From NCBI GenBank assembly GCA_913058405.1, contig CAJXRC010000019.1, positions 1 to 37,930 of the forward strand: a DNA stretch of 37,930 bases, in the 5' to 3' direction. The notes beneath the pieces were generated by a model. It had not been told where the DNA came from, searched no databases, and saw only the letters and a program-made list of their open reading frames with translations. The DNA is from an uncultured Colwellia sp. (GTDB lineage Bacteria; Pseudomonadota; Gammaproteobacteria; Enterobacterales; Alteromonadaceae). How positions within the stretch are numbered: the first letter of the stretch is position 1; each line of letters starts with the position of its first letter. Below are positions 37,884-37,930 of the stretch, piece by piece. The position numbers were made by a program, and so were the translations under genes.

Positions 37884-37930
37884 CTGTCTCTTATACACAT
37901 CTCCGAGCCCACGAGACCGTACTAGATCTC
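37884..37930 (+). other. Illumina Nextera read-2 adapter with i7 index
   Basis: 37884-37902 is the Tn5 mosaic end CTGTCTCTTATACACATCT, followed by CCGAGCCCACGAGAC. The 8-nt index CGTACTAG (37918-37925, Illumina N702) and ATCTC of the i7 primer site complete it. Artificial sequence. Confidence 0.97.

Noticed and set aside
1-37930. A composite transposon bounded by 19-bp inverted Tn5 ends
   Set aside because: The flanking bases are Illumina primer and index sequence, so the ends come from library preparation.
1-37930. CRISPR array, prophage or integrase-bearing island
   Set aside because: No regularly spaced repeats, phage genes or recombinase genes were seen anywhere in the window.

Overview
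The window is an AT-rich stretch of a gammaproteobacterial chromosome. It most resembles Alteromonadales, probably Colwelliaceae (Colwellia/Thalassotalea-like). The evidence is the ftsB-ispD-ispF-truD-surE-pcm-yqaA-nlpD-rpoS gene order, a full Na+-NQR operon, Na+-type flagellar stators (PomA/PomB), succinyl-type MetA, B12-type MetH, and AT-rich intergenic repeats. The genus is inferred. Both extremities are Illumina Nextera adapter (1-30 and 37884-37930), so the contig ends are artefacts and both edge genes are cut.

Layout. 31-1596: end of an ABC ATPase plus its ABC-2 permease. 1833-3644: an atypical ketoacyl-ACP synthase III and an unrecognised protein. 3714-10506: the conserved ftsB...rpoS block, covering division, MEP isoprenoid synthesis, tRNA pseudouridine, stationary-phase survival and sigma-S, closed by a double hairpin and terminator. 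10651-10920: a MITE-like element in the gap before nqr. 11436-18919: nqrABCDEF followed by the two maturation genes apbE (FMN transferase) and nqrM. 19015-22112 (minus): xseB-ispA-dxs. 22495-24248: pomA-pomB. 24519-25973: thiI. 25970-27370 (minus): panE-like reductase and a VanZ-like protein. 27573-28055: yajQ. 28182-28445: a second MITE-like element directly upstream of a mipA/ompV-type gene. 29552-30591: MetJ boxes and metA. 30687-34379: metH. 34585-34976 (minus): hpf with a possible leader ORF. 35253-37883: a Crp/Fnr regulator divergent from a NitT/TauT-type ABC operon, with an FNR/DNR-like palindrome between them.

How genes work together. Na+-NQR builds a sodium gradient and PomAB can spend it. 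ApbE attaches FMN to NqrB and NqrC, and NqrM assists iron-centre assembly, so the whole maturation set is local. Dxs, IspD, IspF and IspA are four steps of isoprenoid synthesis in two loci. MetA and MetH cover the first committed and the last steps of methionine synthesis.

Most of the window is ordinary core genome. I did not find a clear new multi-gene system. The observations most worth following are two MITE-like elements with different termini but a shared internal core, a fully paired hairpin in the only gap of the nqr operon, a long hairpin before pomA, a possible leader ORF coupled to hpf, a possible tiny lipoprotein before yajQ, and the regulator/transporter pair at the right edge.
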